Shown one piece after another: positions 1-12,670 of a stretch of 64,000 nt of DNA (position 1 is the first letter of the stretch; each line of letters begins with the position of its first letter). The notes under the pieces were generated by a model that was not told the origin of the DNA, ran no database searches, and worked only from the letters and a program-made list of their open reading frames with translations. The stretch is from contig NC_049985.1 of NCBI RefSeq assembly GCF_000003815.2, positions 2,037,762-2,101,761 of the forward strand, written 5' to 3'. The position numbers were made by a program, and so were the translations under genes. Source of the stretch: Branchiostoma floridae (Eukaryota > Chordata > Leptocardii > Amphioxiformes > Branchiostomatidae).

Positions 1-62
1 ATCAGTTACTAGTACAGTATTACATAGCTACAGAACCTGAAAACCACCATGTAACTTACCAG

Positions 63-225
63 CTATATATGGTCACCTGCTCACACCAACCGGACAGTCC
101 CGGTTACTGCTGGACTTCTGATGGGTGAGAACAGCACACTTTCTTATTACTACATGTACATATTACACATCATCGGCCAGTTCACACCAACCGGACAGTC
201 CCAGGTACTGTTGGACTTCTGATGG
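63..225 (+). repeat. TRAP1: Duplicated TRAP1 exon end with donor site
   Basis: Two copies, about 101 bases apart, of a segment reading [15 protein letters not shown] or a close variant. Each is followed immediately by a GTGAG donor (exon ends at 124 and 225). The phase fits the next exon at 482 (GG + C gives Gly, continuing SGSYELAEA). The first copy has a possible acceptor ending at 62, the second one ending at 180. Either the first copy is the true exon and the second a truncated duplicate, or both are duplicates of an exon left of the window. Confidence 0.6.
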
Positions 226-3200
226 GTGAGAAATTTGTTTCTAGAACTGGACAGTTTCTAGAACTGTAATGATGCAAATCTAAATTGCATAACTGAAGAC
301 CCAGTGTAGAAACAAGGAGAACTATATGGTCTTGTTCCATGCTTCTAGGTACAGGTACTGTATATCGTAGTGTTATGATTTCTGCCACAAACCTAGTGAT
401 ATTAAACTTGAAAGATTGATGATCTAAATTCCTAGAGTCAGTATGAATTTGAATCGACCAGAGTTGTATGTTTGTCCTCAGCTCTGGTTCTTACGAGCTT
501 GCGGAGGCGGAAGGCGTTCAGCTTGGTACCAAGATCGTGGTCCACCTGAAGAAGGAGTGTATGCAGTTTGCACGGGAGGACGACATCAAAGGTAATAAGT
601 GTGCCTGTAAACCCATATAGTTGTGACCTCTCAGGCTCTGGTATGTCCAAGGCAGTGTATGTGGTTTGTCATGTGTACATTCCTGCTACAGGCAACTCTG
701 CATCTGAACTTTCCTAAAACTTGTCAATATTAATTTACTCCCATAGGAGCACACATAAATCTGCATCTTACTACATACTGCATCAAATTAATTTTGTACT
801 AAAATGTATTTCTATGAAAAGAAGGATTACTTTTTACTACTACTAGTATATTGGATCTGTGTTGTCTTGTTCAGTTTTGAAAGATCAGCACTACTCAAGT
901 CCTTACTATGATCTTAAAAATGTAGAATGAGTTGCCTCCATATATACAGTTGTTGTTAGTTAAGACAATGGTTGGACTGTATTTTTCCTCCCTGACAGAA
1001 ATCGTGACCAAGTACAGTAACTTTGTGAACTGCCCCATCTACCTGAATGGGAAACGGCTCAACACTGTAGAGGTGGGTATCGATTATAAGTTCACTGTGT
1101 TCACATGTTAGTGGGGTCCTCTACTTTATCCAGGACATTTTCTTGACTAGTGTTAACATACAAAACAAAAAAACTGTACAAGTGGCTTCCTCTGCTTTGC
1201 CTAAGACACTTTCTTTACTATTTCTTTTCTGTATCTGAATCTATATAGCCCTTCAGCACAACACAACAACTTTGCAGGCATGCGGCACAGCAGCAGCTGA
1301 ATTGTTGAACAACCTGTCACATCTAACCTTTAACCTATTCATACGACTATGATGCAAATATCTCACTGGCGAAGTAGTCTCAAAACTAGAAAAGTGGCCT
1401 TTTCATTTCGTTATTGTTACCTTTTGTTATTTAGTTGTTCTTATTCTTGTATGTGTGTTCTTTCTCTATATACTGTAAATGCATTTAAGTTTGTGGGGAT
1501 TTAATTTGTTGTTTTTTGTCTTATCCTCATTAAAATAAATGTGAATTAAAAATTTTGCATCCTTTTCACCCAGGCCCTGTGGATGCTCGATGCCAAGAAC
1601 GTAACCGATGAACAACATGAGGAGTTTTACCGTTTCCTGGCCAACGCTTACGACAGTCCGCGCTACCGGCTGCAGTACCAGACTGACGCTCCACTCAACA
1701 TTCGCAGCCTTTTCTACATCCCTGCGCACAAGCCAAGTAAGATATGGAATGTAATGGTAGTGTGTGTAGCCCAGTGGTTAGCAACCCTGTCTGTGGACTT
1801 GTTTGCATTTGTTGAGGTTATTAGTAATACCTGGATGTCTAACCTTCATCGACGATCATGTACTTCTACTGTTACATTTAGGTACACATCCCTACCGTAG
1901 ACGTATGATAATGTGTTTTTTTTTTTCCAGCAATGTGGGACATGAGCAGACAGGAAGGCCTGGGAGGAGTAGCCCTGTACAGCCGGAGGGTGCTCATCCA
2001 GCCCAAGGCTGAAACCATCCTGCCAAAATGGCTGCGCTTTGTGAAAGGTATGGAACAGTATTTTGTTTTATTTCTGGTAACCAGTATACTGCCTTTAGGT
2101 GCAATGCACCAGTTCTGTACAGTAATATAAGCTGCATACATTGTAAGACATGACTGTATGGTCACACTGTGAAGGACCACTACCTTTCTTGTGGGTTCTT
2201 TTACATACTCGTACATGTAGCTCTCCTCAAACACGGGACCCCCTCATAAAATAGGACATAACTACTGAGTAAATGAGTTTGTAGGTTGAGGATGGGGAAA
2301 TACTGTACATTTTGTTACCTAAAGCATGCATGCCGCTTTACCATAAGATGTCCCTATGTTTGTACACTCACCTGTATGTTTTACCTGTCCGTTTTACCTG
2401 TCCAGGTGTGGTAGACAGTGAGGACATCCCCCTGAACCTGAGTAGGGAGCTGCTGCAGGACAGTGCACTCATCAGGTGGGGTATACACCTTGGCACACAC
2501 CTTTCTCATATTTTTAGTGTTGTATTGATTATCTGTTGAAATTAGTGGGACCAGAATGTTCATGTGTGTGATGTTACATCATGGAATGCACTTTTGCTGC
2601 CTTAGTAAGACACATGCTCTACTGTGAACATGGGTTTGACGGTTTCATAATCACACCCTCAAGAGGAAAGGATGTCTACATTTCTTTAAGACAACTTTAC
2701 GCCACTTTGGAACTGGCCCTCCCACCCCCAGGAGACTACATTAGCTCCTGTACTCAGACAACAGGAGCTAATTTGATGGTCAGCATGCAACATTGCCTTG
2801 ACAACATCTTCACTTGAACCATTTAGAATTGTCACACTTAGATGTCAATCCATATTGCAGGTACTTAAGTTCTTGACGTTGAACTTCAGATTCTGTTAAG
2901 TCACTGATAAAAGACAGTGGATGCTGTGTGAAATTGCCCATGCATCTGTAACAGAAGTTTAGCTCAGATCTCCATTTCTGTAGCCCTTGGGCTACACATT
3001 TGTGCAAGCCACTACAGCAGGGGGCTGGTCCGCTGGTAGTGATGTGTGTTTAACTTCCATACTCTTCCTCATTAGTGCAGAGTGTTAAGCAGAGAAAGCA
3101 GCATGTATCAATCCATAGTGTAGGTACTTAAGTTTCTGTTGAACTTCAGATTCTGTACAGTCTCTGATAAAAGAGGTTGCTGTGCCAAATATCAGACCTT

Positions 3201-6200
3201 TAACAAAACTCTCTGATACTCCCCCTCCCACAGGAAGATCCGTAGCGTCCTGACCAGCAGGATTGTGAAGTTTCTGGGTGACCAGGCGCGGAGGGACGCC
3301 GTTAAGTACCAGAGATTCGTGGAGGATTATGGGTTCTACCTGAGGGAGGGAATCGTCTCCACTGAGGACCAGGATGAGAGGGTGGGTCACATGTCCTTCT
3401 TATGTTTTTACTGCCTAATTAATAGCTCAGTGAGTAGAAAAAATGTATGTTTGTCCATTCTGGGTTCCTCCCTGTGAAATAGTAGCCTCTTCCATTAATT
3501 GACCTCATCACCTGGACTGTCATGTCATTCATTCTACGTTTTCACTGCTTAAGACTAAATAGCTTTAGGGTGGGTGCTGTCTTTTCTACATTTTCACAGC
3601 TTAAAAGCTCTGAGAGTAATTCATTCATAGTTGGTGAAAATAAAACGATGGTTGTGTAAAAAAGAGCCTCTTTATTCAGCTCTTAGAGTAATCAAAATGT
3701 GTCACTGTCCAGTCTTGGTTCCTCCCTATTAGCTATATGCAGAGCTGAAGGGAACACTGGTGTCAGTTGTTATACTGATGTTCTGTACTGTATTACAAAT
3801 GTGTTAGAAATTTGTATGGTTGATCACATATACATGTACATTACTCCTTCAGGAGTCCATAGCAAAGCTTCTGAGATTTGAATCGAGTACAGAACCAGAG
3901 GGAACCCTGGTAGTAATCGAGGAGTATTGTAAGCGGATGCGCCCCAAGTTACGCTGATGTTCTTTGCTGTATTAATGACATATACATATACATTATTTCT
4001 TCAGGAGTCCATCGCAAAGCTGCTGAGGTTCGAGTCTAGTGAGGAGCCAAAGAAAACACTGGTTGATTGATTAACACTGAAGTTCTATGCTGTATTAATG
4101 ACATGTACATTGTACATTATTCCCTCAGGAGTCCATTGCAAAGCTGCTGAGATTTGAATCGAGTGCAGAGCCGGAGGGAACCCTGGTGGGAATCGAGGAA
4201 TACTGTAAGCGGATGCGGCTCGAGTTACACTGATGTTCTTTGCTGAATCAATGACATCTACATGTACATTATTCCTTTAGGAGTCCATAGCGAAGCTGCT
4301 GAGGTTTGAGTCCAGTGCGGAGCCGGAAGGAACCCTGGTGGGAATCGAGGAATACTGTAAGCGGATGCGGCTCGAGTTACACTGATGTTCTTTGCTGTAT
4401 TAATGACAGTCACATGTACATTTTACATTATTCCAGGAGTCTATAGCAAAGCTGCTGCAGTTTGAGTCCAGTGCAGAGCCGGATGGAACGCAGATGGGGA
4501 TTGAATAGTACTGATGTTCTACATTCTATAGTTTTATGCTTAATCATATACATTATTCTTTCAGGAGTCCATCGCGAAGCTGCTGAGGTTTGAGTCCAGT
4601 GCGGAGCCAGAAGGAACGCTGGTGGGAATCGAGGAATACTGTAAGCGGATGCGGCCCGGCCAGAGGAACATCTACTACTTCTCAGCACCCAGCCGGCAGC
4701 TGGCCGAGACTTCACCGTACTTCGAAGCACTGAAGAAAAAGGACATTGAGGTGGGTTGGCGTGTTTAGAGATGTTCTGAGAGCCATGTCTTGGTACATGG
4801 CTTACCTGAACTTCACTAGATACTGATTTCCTACCTGTAGCAATATGATTGCCGGCTCTTTGGCTTCTTGGAAAAAATGATAGTAGTATGTACAATAATT
4901 AAATGGAAGGTCTTTACGTTCGAGTTGGACTCCTGTTACTTTGTAACTTGCTAATAACTGCAGAGTAAATACCCCTGGAAAGAGTTGCTTGGAAATGTGT
5001 TGTGAAGACTGTTTACTACTGCCCACCCGTGTCAGGGACCCTCGCAGCAGTATAATCGAATACCAGATACTGCCTGACTTTTAGTAGTATGATTAGTTTA
5101 GTTGCAGTTAGTTAATGGGTTAGTAGCTAACCTGTTGTTAACTTGCAGGTGCTGTTCTGCTATGAGCAGTACGATGAGTTAGTCCTGCTGCAGCTGCGCC
5201 AGTTCCAGAGGCTGAACCTGAAGTCCATTGAGAACGAGGTTCTGGAGAGCGACAAAACCGAGGAGACTCAGGAGGACAGCAAAGGTTGGCATTGGAATCG
5301 CATATGTGTACATATTAGTGTTTCAGAGGCGATAGGTACAGGGTGCTTTTCCCACCATCTGTCTTCATTGAGTGATGGTTACAGCACCATATCACTAATC
5401 GTTATTAGCCTATGGCTACTTCCCCTCAGCCAATGCAAAGCTCATTTTCTGTTGATATATATATATATATCGGTTTCTGTATGTACAAGTCGGTCAAATG
5501 CTTTTCTCTGCATTTTGGTAGCTTTATTTTCGTCATAACCATTATGATAGTTGCAGAAAAGTCTGAATTCACAGTTTTCCTACTGATGCTGTGTTTCAGT
5601 AACCCTGAGCCCCAGTAAGGCGGATGCCCTGATGGACTGGATGAGATCAGCACTTGGGGAGAAAGTCACCAACATCAAGGTACCTTTAAGTTCACCTGTA
5701 TTTGATTTCCCAGTAGGGAGAAAATGTGCTTGCAGTGGTTTTTAGTTTATGGATTAAACAATGTCGTAGGCAGACAGAACACAGATTATTGGTAAGAATT
5801 TTCAATGTGGTTTTAAGTTCGCAATGAAAAAGTTACAGTACTACAAAAAAACACCACAAACTAGAAAGGCCGACATTTGCTTAAGAGCAACTACAGCATA
5901 TTTCAGCCATACCCCTTCCCACGCAACATTGGACTGTTCCAAATCACCCCTGCGCAAAAATGGAACATCCTCTTAACAGTACATTATCCCCCAAAGTGGA
6001 CTGGTATTGTGAATTGACTCCAGGTAAAAACAGAGCTTGCTTCTATTTTTCAGAAAATGACAATAATCACACCTTCCATTCAGAAAATTTTCATCATGAC
6101 TGAAAATTGTTGAATGACTTCATGTAATGTCATTAACAATTTTCAGTACGATAACTAGGTGTAAGTTTAAAAAAGTATAAGCTCCTTGTGATGTGGGTAC

Positions 6201-9200
6201 ATTTATTATTGCAATGAACTTTTTTTATTCAAGTAGGGCATACAATTTAATAATTATCAAGCAGGTGCAGGTACTGTAGGAGCGTTTGTTTTCTTCAAGC
6301 TGTAAAACTGTTAAACTGTTTTACTTTGTATGCAATCAACCATCGAGCCTATTCTTATTTTAGTTTAACAACTTCCTGCCAGACCCGGAAGATACGATTG
6401 AACCTTGTTCGAGGATTTATTTTCGTCTGTCTGGTCAGTCTGTTCATACCCTGGCGCTGAGAGTGTTTTATTGGGCTGAAACTCTGGCAGTTTGAAGTTA
6501 CTTACAATTTAAATGTTCAAAGTTTATGCCAAACAACAACAGCACTAGGAAATGTGGCCACTATAGACAGGTGGTCACTATAGAGAAAATGCTGATCTAT
6601 TGACTAGGAGCCATACGTTACACATGATTTCAGTACACTGATCATTAATCATATAAACATTGCACAGGTAAGCCAATTGTTTAGATGTACAATTAAGTTC
6701 AAATAATTCTGAAGAGAAATATTGATGAGAAAATAATCATTCTCGCCACTGTCTAACTTATAATTACGTATCAAAACTAAACGCAGATTTTCTAACTAAC
6801 GCACCTTTCGCCGACTTCATCATAGGACCGCCGGCTATCAATCAAACACGGCTGTTGATTAGACTTAGAGTTTCAAACAGTCATGTGCTGTGCACGTGTG
6901 CCAGTTGACAGCGAACTTCATGCTACGTGATGTTTTACATTGCTTGGACCTTCTTTCCTACAGCGGTGCTTCTACAAAATATTTAGACTGTAACACTGAG
7001 TTTTATAGAATAGAATTTGACGCAGAACAGCGTTTTTTGCTGGGTATTTTTTTTTAAACATGTCCGTGGGAATATCAGCGAGGCGGCGACGTAGGGATAT
7101 CAGACCGTCAACAAAAGTCGCACGGCGGCTAACGGCGCAGCGAAGATACTAGCGCTATAAATAAGCGCTTCAACTAAGGATGGCAACCCGTACAATATTT
7201 TTGTATACTGTTGAGCTAAGTAAAGTTTGTTGTTTATGAGGTTTTAGTTGTCTTTGAAGCTTTGACCCGAAATATTTTAAAGTCAAACTGCTGAAGAGAA
7301 GTAAGTGACTGCTACGATTATCGTAGATATGGCCCTAAAAAAACTGATAAAAGAAGCCTTCTCAATAGCCTAAAATGCAAGAGCTTCCGGGGGGGCTTCG
7401 CCCACCTGGGTCCACCCCACAGTGGCCCTGCCCCTGGACCCCGCCAGGGACATTCGGCGGCCCCCGGACCCCTGTCCGACGCTTTGAAAAAATCCTGGCG
7501 AGAAGTCTGTACGGCCTGAGTCTTCAAGTTAACGTATTGTGTGGTCCCGCTTATGAATATTAATTAGCCTTCGCTTTCCTCTTCTCTGATTGGCTGAACC
7601 ATTAATTGAATTAACTCTTCCTGCCGGCTAGACGCAGGTGCAGATGTCGGCTCTGTGGGGTGAACGTCCGAAAGGTCACGGCATGGAGAACGAAAGAAAA
7701 CCAATTTCCCCTAAAAAAAGTGCTGTAATTAAGCCTTTTACAGTACTTTATGCCAAAAATTTTACTTGGATCATTTTACCAACTATATTATGCCTATCTA
7801 TACCAAATGTTACTCATACCAGGGTACAGGGGTGCAAAATATACCGTTATAAGACCGTCAACAACAGTCGCACGGAGCTAACAGCGCAGCGAAAATACCA
7901 TCGCTAGCGTTTCAACTTCAGATAACAAGTTATAAGTACTGTTGAACTCAGTAACGTTAAAGTTTGTTTTTAGTTGCCTTTGACGGTTTGACCTGAAACA
8001 GTGTTACGCTAAACTCCTGAAGAGAAGTTAAGTGACTGCTGCGATTATCATAGATATGCCCCTAAGAACTGATACAATATAAAGCCTTCTGAATAGTCTA
8101 AAATGCGAGAGCCTTAGGCGGGCTTTGCTCCCCCTGGCGGGAACACTGCTATATACGGGATCATGAGGCCCCGCTTATGAATATTAATTAGCCTTTGGCC
8201 TCCTCTTCGCTGATTGGCTAGGTCTTTGATTCAATTAACTCTCCGGCTGACGCGCACAGGTGTGGCTCTGTGCGGGGTCACGGAAGGTCACGTCAGGAGG
8301 CCAAAAGAAAACAAATTTCCCCTCAGAAAAGTGCCAAAATTAATCATTTTAAAGTTGTTTATGTCAAATATTTTACTTGAATCTTGTTACCAAGTATCTA
8401 ATGCCTATCTATACCAAATTTCAGGTCATTTAATTGTAATACCAGGATACAGGAGCCAAAAGTGTCCTTTTTTGGTCAAAAATTGGCCAAAAATCGCAAA
8501 AATAAGCATTTTGTTGCACTGTACATCAAAAGTGTTATTGAATTTATATGAAGGGATTATCAAGGCACATCTGTGTCAAATTTCAGCTCATTCGGTTGCA
8601 ATACCAAGGTACAGGAGCCAAAAGTGTCCTTTTTTGGTCAAAAATTGGTCAAAAAATCGCAAAAATAAGCATTTTGTTGTACTGTACACCAAAAGTGTTC
8701 TTAAATTTATATGGGGGCACTATCAAGGCACATCTCTGTCAAATTTCAGCTCATTTGGTTGTAATACCAGGGTACAGGGGCCAAAAGTGTCCTTTTTTGG
8801 TCAAAAATTGGTCAAAAAATCGCAAAAATAAGCATTTTGTTGTACTGTACACCAAAACTGATATTGAATCTATATGGGGGACTTATCAAGGCACATCTGT
8901 GCCAAATTTCAGCTCATTCGGTTATAATACCAGGGTACAGGGGGCCCAAATATACAGTTTTGGTCTTAAGATGACCAAAAAACCTTAATAAAATCATTTA
9001 AGAGACAGATATGGAAAAAATGAAAAAAACGCCCGAGGGTATTGGCCCACTCTACCCTTGTGCCAAATTTCAAGTCATTCGGTTGAGGAACAACGGAGAA
9101 ACCGTGTTCTGAAGATTTGACAGGAGAAAGAAAGAAAGAAACACTAGAAAGGCCGACATTTGCTTAGGAGCAAATACAGCATATTGCAATCCATCTTCAT

Positions 9201-11843
9201 CCTGGAAAAAATCCCAAAATTCAACAATTTGAAGTACTGTTTGCTCAAAGGGAAAATGAAGTACTGTGGGCACTTGTCCTACACACCTTCATGCCGAATT
9301 TTAGGTCATTTGGTTTCAATATAAGGGCATAGGAGCCAAAAATATACATTTTTTAGTTAAAAATGGCTAAAAACCCCAAAATAACTCATTTCATAAGTGC
9401 TCTATGAAGAAAGTGTTGATGGGGTCCTGTTGTCATATGTCCAATTTACCTTTGTACCAAATTTCAGGTCAGTTGGTTTACATACAAGGGCATAGAAGCC
9501 AAAAATATACATTTTTAGTCAAAAATGACTGAAAACCCCAAAATAACTAATTTTTGAAGTGATCTATGAAGAAAGTGCCAATGGGGTCCTGTGAGCATAT
9601 GTTCAATGCACCTCTGTACCAAATTTCAGGTCATTTGGTTAATATACAAGGGCATAGGAGCAAAAAATATGCATTTTTAGTCAAAAATGGCCAAAAACCC
9701 TAAAATAACTCATTTTTGGAGTAAACAATGAATATAGCGTTGATGGGGTTCTGTGGTCATATGTCAAACGCACCTCTGTACCAAATTTAGGTCATTTGGT
9801 TTTAATACAAGGGCATAGGAGCCAAAAATATACATTTTTCGTAATAAATGGCCAAAAACCCTAAAATAACTAATTTTTGAAGTGATCTATAAACAAAGTG
9901 TTGATGGTTTTCTGTGGTCATATGTCCAATGCACCTCTGTACCAAATTTCAGGTCATTAGCTTGTAATACCAGGGCACAGGGGCCCAAAAAGTACATATT
10001 TTGTCTAAAAATGACCAAAAACCCTAAATATCATAAATTCTAAGGCCTCTATTAAAAAAGTGAAAAAAACACCTGGGGGTATTTGATATCCCTACCCCCA
10101 TGCCAAATGTCGGCTCATTTGGCCCAAAAATGAAAAAGTTAAAGGGGTCTGAAGATTTGACAGGAGAAGAAACTCAGCAAAAACAATATATTGCAATCCC
10201 ATACTATGTATGGATTGCAATATAATTACGAATACAATACATTTCACCATACCTATGGTATGGCTGAAATATAAAAATTGCGCTTGGCTACATGTACAGT
10301 ACATGACTGCATCCCTTTCTAGTTGTAACAACCAAAGGCCAGGGTATCAACTCTCCACCCTCTGGTGCAGATGTAGAGTCACAAACCACAACTTTGGCAC
10401 ACTACATGATACACATCTCTATTCACAAAAATGTTTAATCAATAAAACACAGAAGCTGCAATCAGTGTGCATGTATTTTCCAAGGTGAGCACGCGTCTGG
10501 AGTCCCACCCTGCCATGGTGACAGTGATGGAGATGGGCATAGCTATGGAATAAACTCTGCTGAATAGTTACCTAGCTGATTTAAATCTTAGCACTTTATA
10601 ACATACTGCACTGTCTTGACAATATTGCGCCCCAGGTGAGCACGCGTCTGGAGTCCCACCCTGCCATGGTGACAGTGATGGAGATGGGCGCGGCGCGGCA
10701 CTACCTCCGCACGGCCTTCGCTGGACAGTCCGAGGCTGAGAGGTGGAAGTTCCTCCAGCCTACCCTGGAGATCAACAGCAGGTAGATTTTTGTCATTATC
10801 TAATCTTGTTATTGTCTTATGAAGGCATTGACCACAGTAGTTTTACTTCACTATATACAGATGTATACCTTTGATTGTAAGATTTATTAGTTTTGTAGAA
10901 TATTTCTTGCTACAGACTTGTGTTTAAATACTTTGTAGTATTATTACAATGTTTTACCAAAGAAAGGAAAATATTAGAAAAAAAGCAGGTAGATTCTGCT
11001 TCAAATTCCATGTATGAAGATTGTGTCTTAACATTTAGCTTTGAGTACAGGGATTTTATTGACGTCACAGTAATTATGATTTGAATCCCCCGGTATTGGG
11101 AGGTAATTGGACTTGAGCAACAGTATTGTATGTTGGTGTGTTAAACAGATGCACACTCTAACCTTACAGGGTGCAAATGATGTAAAATGGACGCCTGTAT
11201 AGAAGGCAATTCCTTGTTTTAACAAAAAGTCTCATGTCAGTCTTACAATAACCTTTTTCTTTCTCGCAGCCATCCGATCATGTTGAAGTTGTCTGAGCTG
11301 AAGTCCAGCGACCCTGAGCTGGCACGACTGGTAGCTGAACAGGTCAGGCATTGTTTGTTTGTTTATTAATTTGTTTGTTTATGTCAGTTTAAACATACCA
11401 TAACATAGCAATGTTCAATCTACAATTCCATCCATCCACTGTACTTTGTAGCATGCATAATCCCGTTTTTAATTGGGGTTTCATAAAATCCAAAAAGAAG
11501 GAAAACTAAACAAGAGAGACAAGTGCCCCTAGACCAAAGATTCTGGCTGTTTTTGTTCACCCGGCATACGTGTAACAAGCATGCGTTGCATTGCATTGGA
11601 AGGGACATTAAACCATGGGTACAATGAACCTGTAAATAATGTACATAGCTTGTATCTTCTCTGTCTGGAAGAGAATCCCAACTTTTTATTGACTTCATTA
11701 AAGCAAACTTCACTTCCACTTTGCCATCCTCCCTTCCTCAGGTGTACGACAACGCCCTGGTGGCTGCCGGTCTGATTGAGGATCCCCGCTCCATGCTGAA
11801 CAGACTAAACGAGCTGCTGACAAGAACTTTGGACAAACACTGA
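63..11843 (+). CDS. TRAP1: TRAP1, mitochondrial HSP90-family chaperone (3' part of gene; 5' part lies left of the window)
   Basis: TRAP1 is the ATP-driven HSP90 chaperone of the mitochondrial matrix. Exons read from the sequence: 482-591, 999-1072, 1574-1736, 1931-2047, 2406-2475, 3234-3381, 4565-4750, 5149-5284, 5600-5679, 10636-10781, 11270-11342 and 11742-11843 (TGA stop). All have GT-AG borders and compatible phases. From exon 482 on they encode 467 residues, the number expected from the matching point to the end of the roughly 700-residue vertebrate protein. They cover the end of the N-terminal ATPase domain, the middle domain with the conserved NLSRELLQ loop (exon 2406) and the C-terminal dimerisation domain ending in [14 protein letters not shown] further exon end encoding [12 protein letters not shown] lies at 63-124 and again at 181-225; which copy is used is unclear. 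The intron 5680-10635 carries a Helitron-like insertion. Partial exon duplications sit at three exons. TRAP1 rather than cytosolic HSP90 is indicated by the sequence and by the absence of an MEEVD tail. Confidence 0.95.
3853..4564 (+). repeat. TRAP1: Array of five truncated copies of a TRAP1 exon start, each with its own acceptor
   Basis: Copies begin right after an AG acceptor at 3853, 4005, 4129, 4281 and 4437. The complete exon follows at 4565-4750. Each copy starts GAGTCCAT (encoding [12 protein letters not shown] or [12 protein letters not shown]). In frame, each runs into a stop: TGA at 3955-3957, TGA at 4068-4070, TGA at 4231-4233, TGA at 4383-4385 and TAG at 4506-4508. Spacing is 124-156 bases and includes the upstream polypyrimidine tract. 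Only the last copy continues through the [15 protein letters not shown] segment to a donor. Copies 1, 3 and 4 carry a GTAAGC that could act as a cryptic donor, but using it would shift the frame. Confidence 0.92.
7101..8400. repeat. Roughly 750-base tandem duplication inside the Helitron-like element
   Basis: Blocks starting AGACCGTCAACAA at 7101 and 7853 share the same ordered motifs: a CGCACGG-containing start, a CTGAAGAGAAGT block, a GAATATTAATTAGC motif and an inverted CCAAT box (GATTGGCT). The second copy is shorter and more diverged. The same two blocks occur in reverse inside 40200-41450. Confidence 0.75.
8400..8990. repeat. Minisatellite of about 165-base units in the Helitron-like element
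   Basis: About four units, each with CCAAATTTCAGCTCATT, then ACCAGGGTACAGG, then GGTCAAAAATTGG and AAGCATTTTGTTGTACTG. Openness of the unit in several frames produces spurious open frames of about 150-200 codons. The same array is seen reversed at about 39600-40140. Confidence 0.85.
9144..10225 (-). mobile_element. Nested Helitron-like element with its own minisatellite
   Basis: The - strand 3' end is CTAG at 9144, with a perfect ATTTGCT/AGCAAAT hairpin upstream. The 5' end is TTATATTGCAATCC at 10225. The insertion splits the host sequence between GAAACA and TTACGAAT; uninterrupted versions of that junction occur near 39100 and 39405. The core (about 9250-10060) is a minisatellite of about 160-base units with the recurring phrase CCAAATTTCAGGTCATTTGG and AAGGGCATAGGAGCC. 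No coding capacity was recognised. Confidence 0.75.
10485..10553 (+). repeat. TRAP1: Truncated duplicate of the TRAP1 exon start at 10636
   Basis: The first 18 codons ([18 protein letters not shown]) of the exon at 10636 are repeated here after an AAG acceptor. The copy then diverges and hits TAA at 10551-10553. It lies 151 bases upstream of the real exon, the same acceptor-side arrangement as the 3853-4564 array. Confidence 0.85.
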
Positions 11844-12515
11844 CCTTTAACACTGGATAAACTGTGACCCCTGAACCTTCTACAGACACTGACCTCTGAA
11901 CCCTTGTCCTTATTTCAAATATTGTCCCAGCTCTTCCTATGGTATTAGATACAGTGTATGTCTTTAGATACAAGAAAATTAGAATAGCCTTAGTATTTAG
12001 TACTACATGTATGGCAGTGAATGTGGACATTATGTACAGAGTACTGGACAAACACTGACCTCTATCTGCAAATTTTTGACTTTGACTTTATTCAGATTGT
12101 AGACAATACAATTACACGTGAGTCACTGACTTCTGTGAACATTTGAAGATTTACAGTATAGTCCGTACTCGTAATATGATATTAGCTAAAGAAATTGTCT
12201 TTTTTTATACAGGAACATTAGAATAGCCTGGCTTAGCATTACATGCATGGCAGTGGAAGTGGTGGACATAATGTGTAAAGTGGCTACTGTCATGAAAGGT
12301 ACTTCTGATATAGCTTGTACTTGTATTCATTTTGTATGCATTTTGTCCTTTGTTTTACATGATTTAGGTACTTAGACAATATCTCTCTGCAGCTCCTACA
12401 TGTACAAACTGCACTCAATCTGTAATCTTTACATATATTATACATGTTAGTCTATCTGCAAGTATTATATACTAGAATGTGTTGGACATTAGGTATATGA
12501 TAAAATATGGTGAAA

Positions 12516-12521
12516 AATAAA
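12516..12521 (+). terminator. TRAP1: Likely TRAP1 polyadenylation signal
   Basis: AATAAA in a short AATAAATAAATA run about 670 bases after the TRAP1 stop. It is the best + strand signal before the convergent ZNHIT2 gene. Confidence 0.5.
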
Positions 12522-12670
12522 TAAATAGTTCAGGAAGCTTACTACTACATTTGTGTAACTTGTACGTGTATGAACCTTTCTGTGCACTCTTTGCTTTGTT
12601 AGATGTAGAAGAAAAAATGTTACTGTATTTGTACAGCATCCTGCAATATACATGTACATTGAGGGAAGCT

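Larger units (their letters stand above)
5861..10274 (-). mobile_element. Helitron-like non-autonomous element inside a TRAP1 intron (interrupted by a nested copy)
   Basis: Read on the - strand the element begins TTATATTTCAGCC-like near 10274 and ends in CTAG at 5861, followed by T. The terminal hairpin (ATTTGCT, loop, AGCAAAT with one mismatch here) lies about 14 bases before CTAG. The element is about 3.3 kb once the nested 9144-10225 insertion is removed. It closely matches 39358-42740 in reverse. Internally it has a roughly 750-base tandem duplication, a roughly 165-base minisatellite and a GAAA microsatellite near the 5' end. No Rep or helicase coding is seen. The base after 10274 is A rather than the expected T, so that boundary is less certain. 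Confidence 0.65.

Noticed and set aside
1775-1810. tRNA-like motif (GTAGCCCAGTGGTTAGC) in a TRAP1 intron
   Set aside because: It looks like a box A, but no B-box or acceptor stem pairing was found. It is more likely a SINE scrap.
3853-4508. Five upstream TRAP1 exon copies as mutually exclusive alternative exons
   Set aside because: They lack the exon's second half. In-frame reading meets stops, and the possible GTAAGC donors would shift the frame.
8214-8988. Open frames of 146-205 codons in the Helitron-like minisatellite (and the reverse ones at 39592-40345)
   Set aside because: They translate the same repeat unit in several frames with no domain. They are by-products of a stop-poor tandem repeat.
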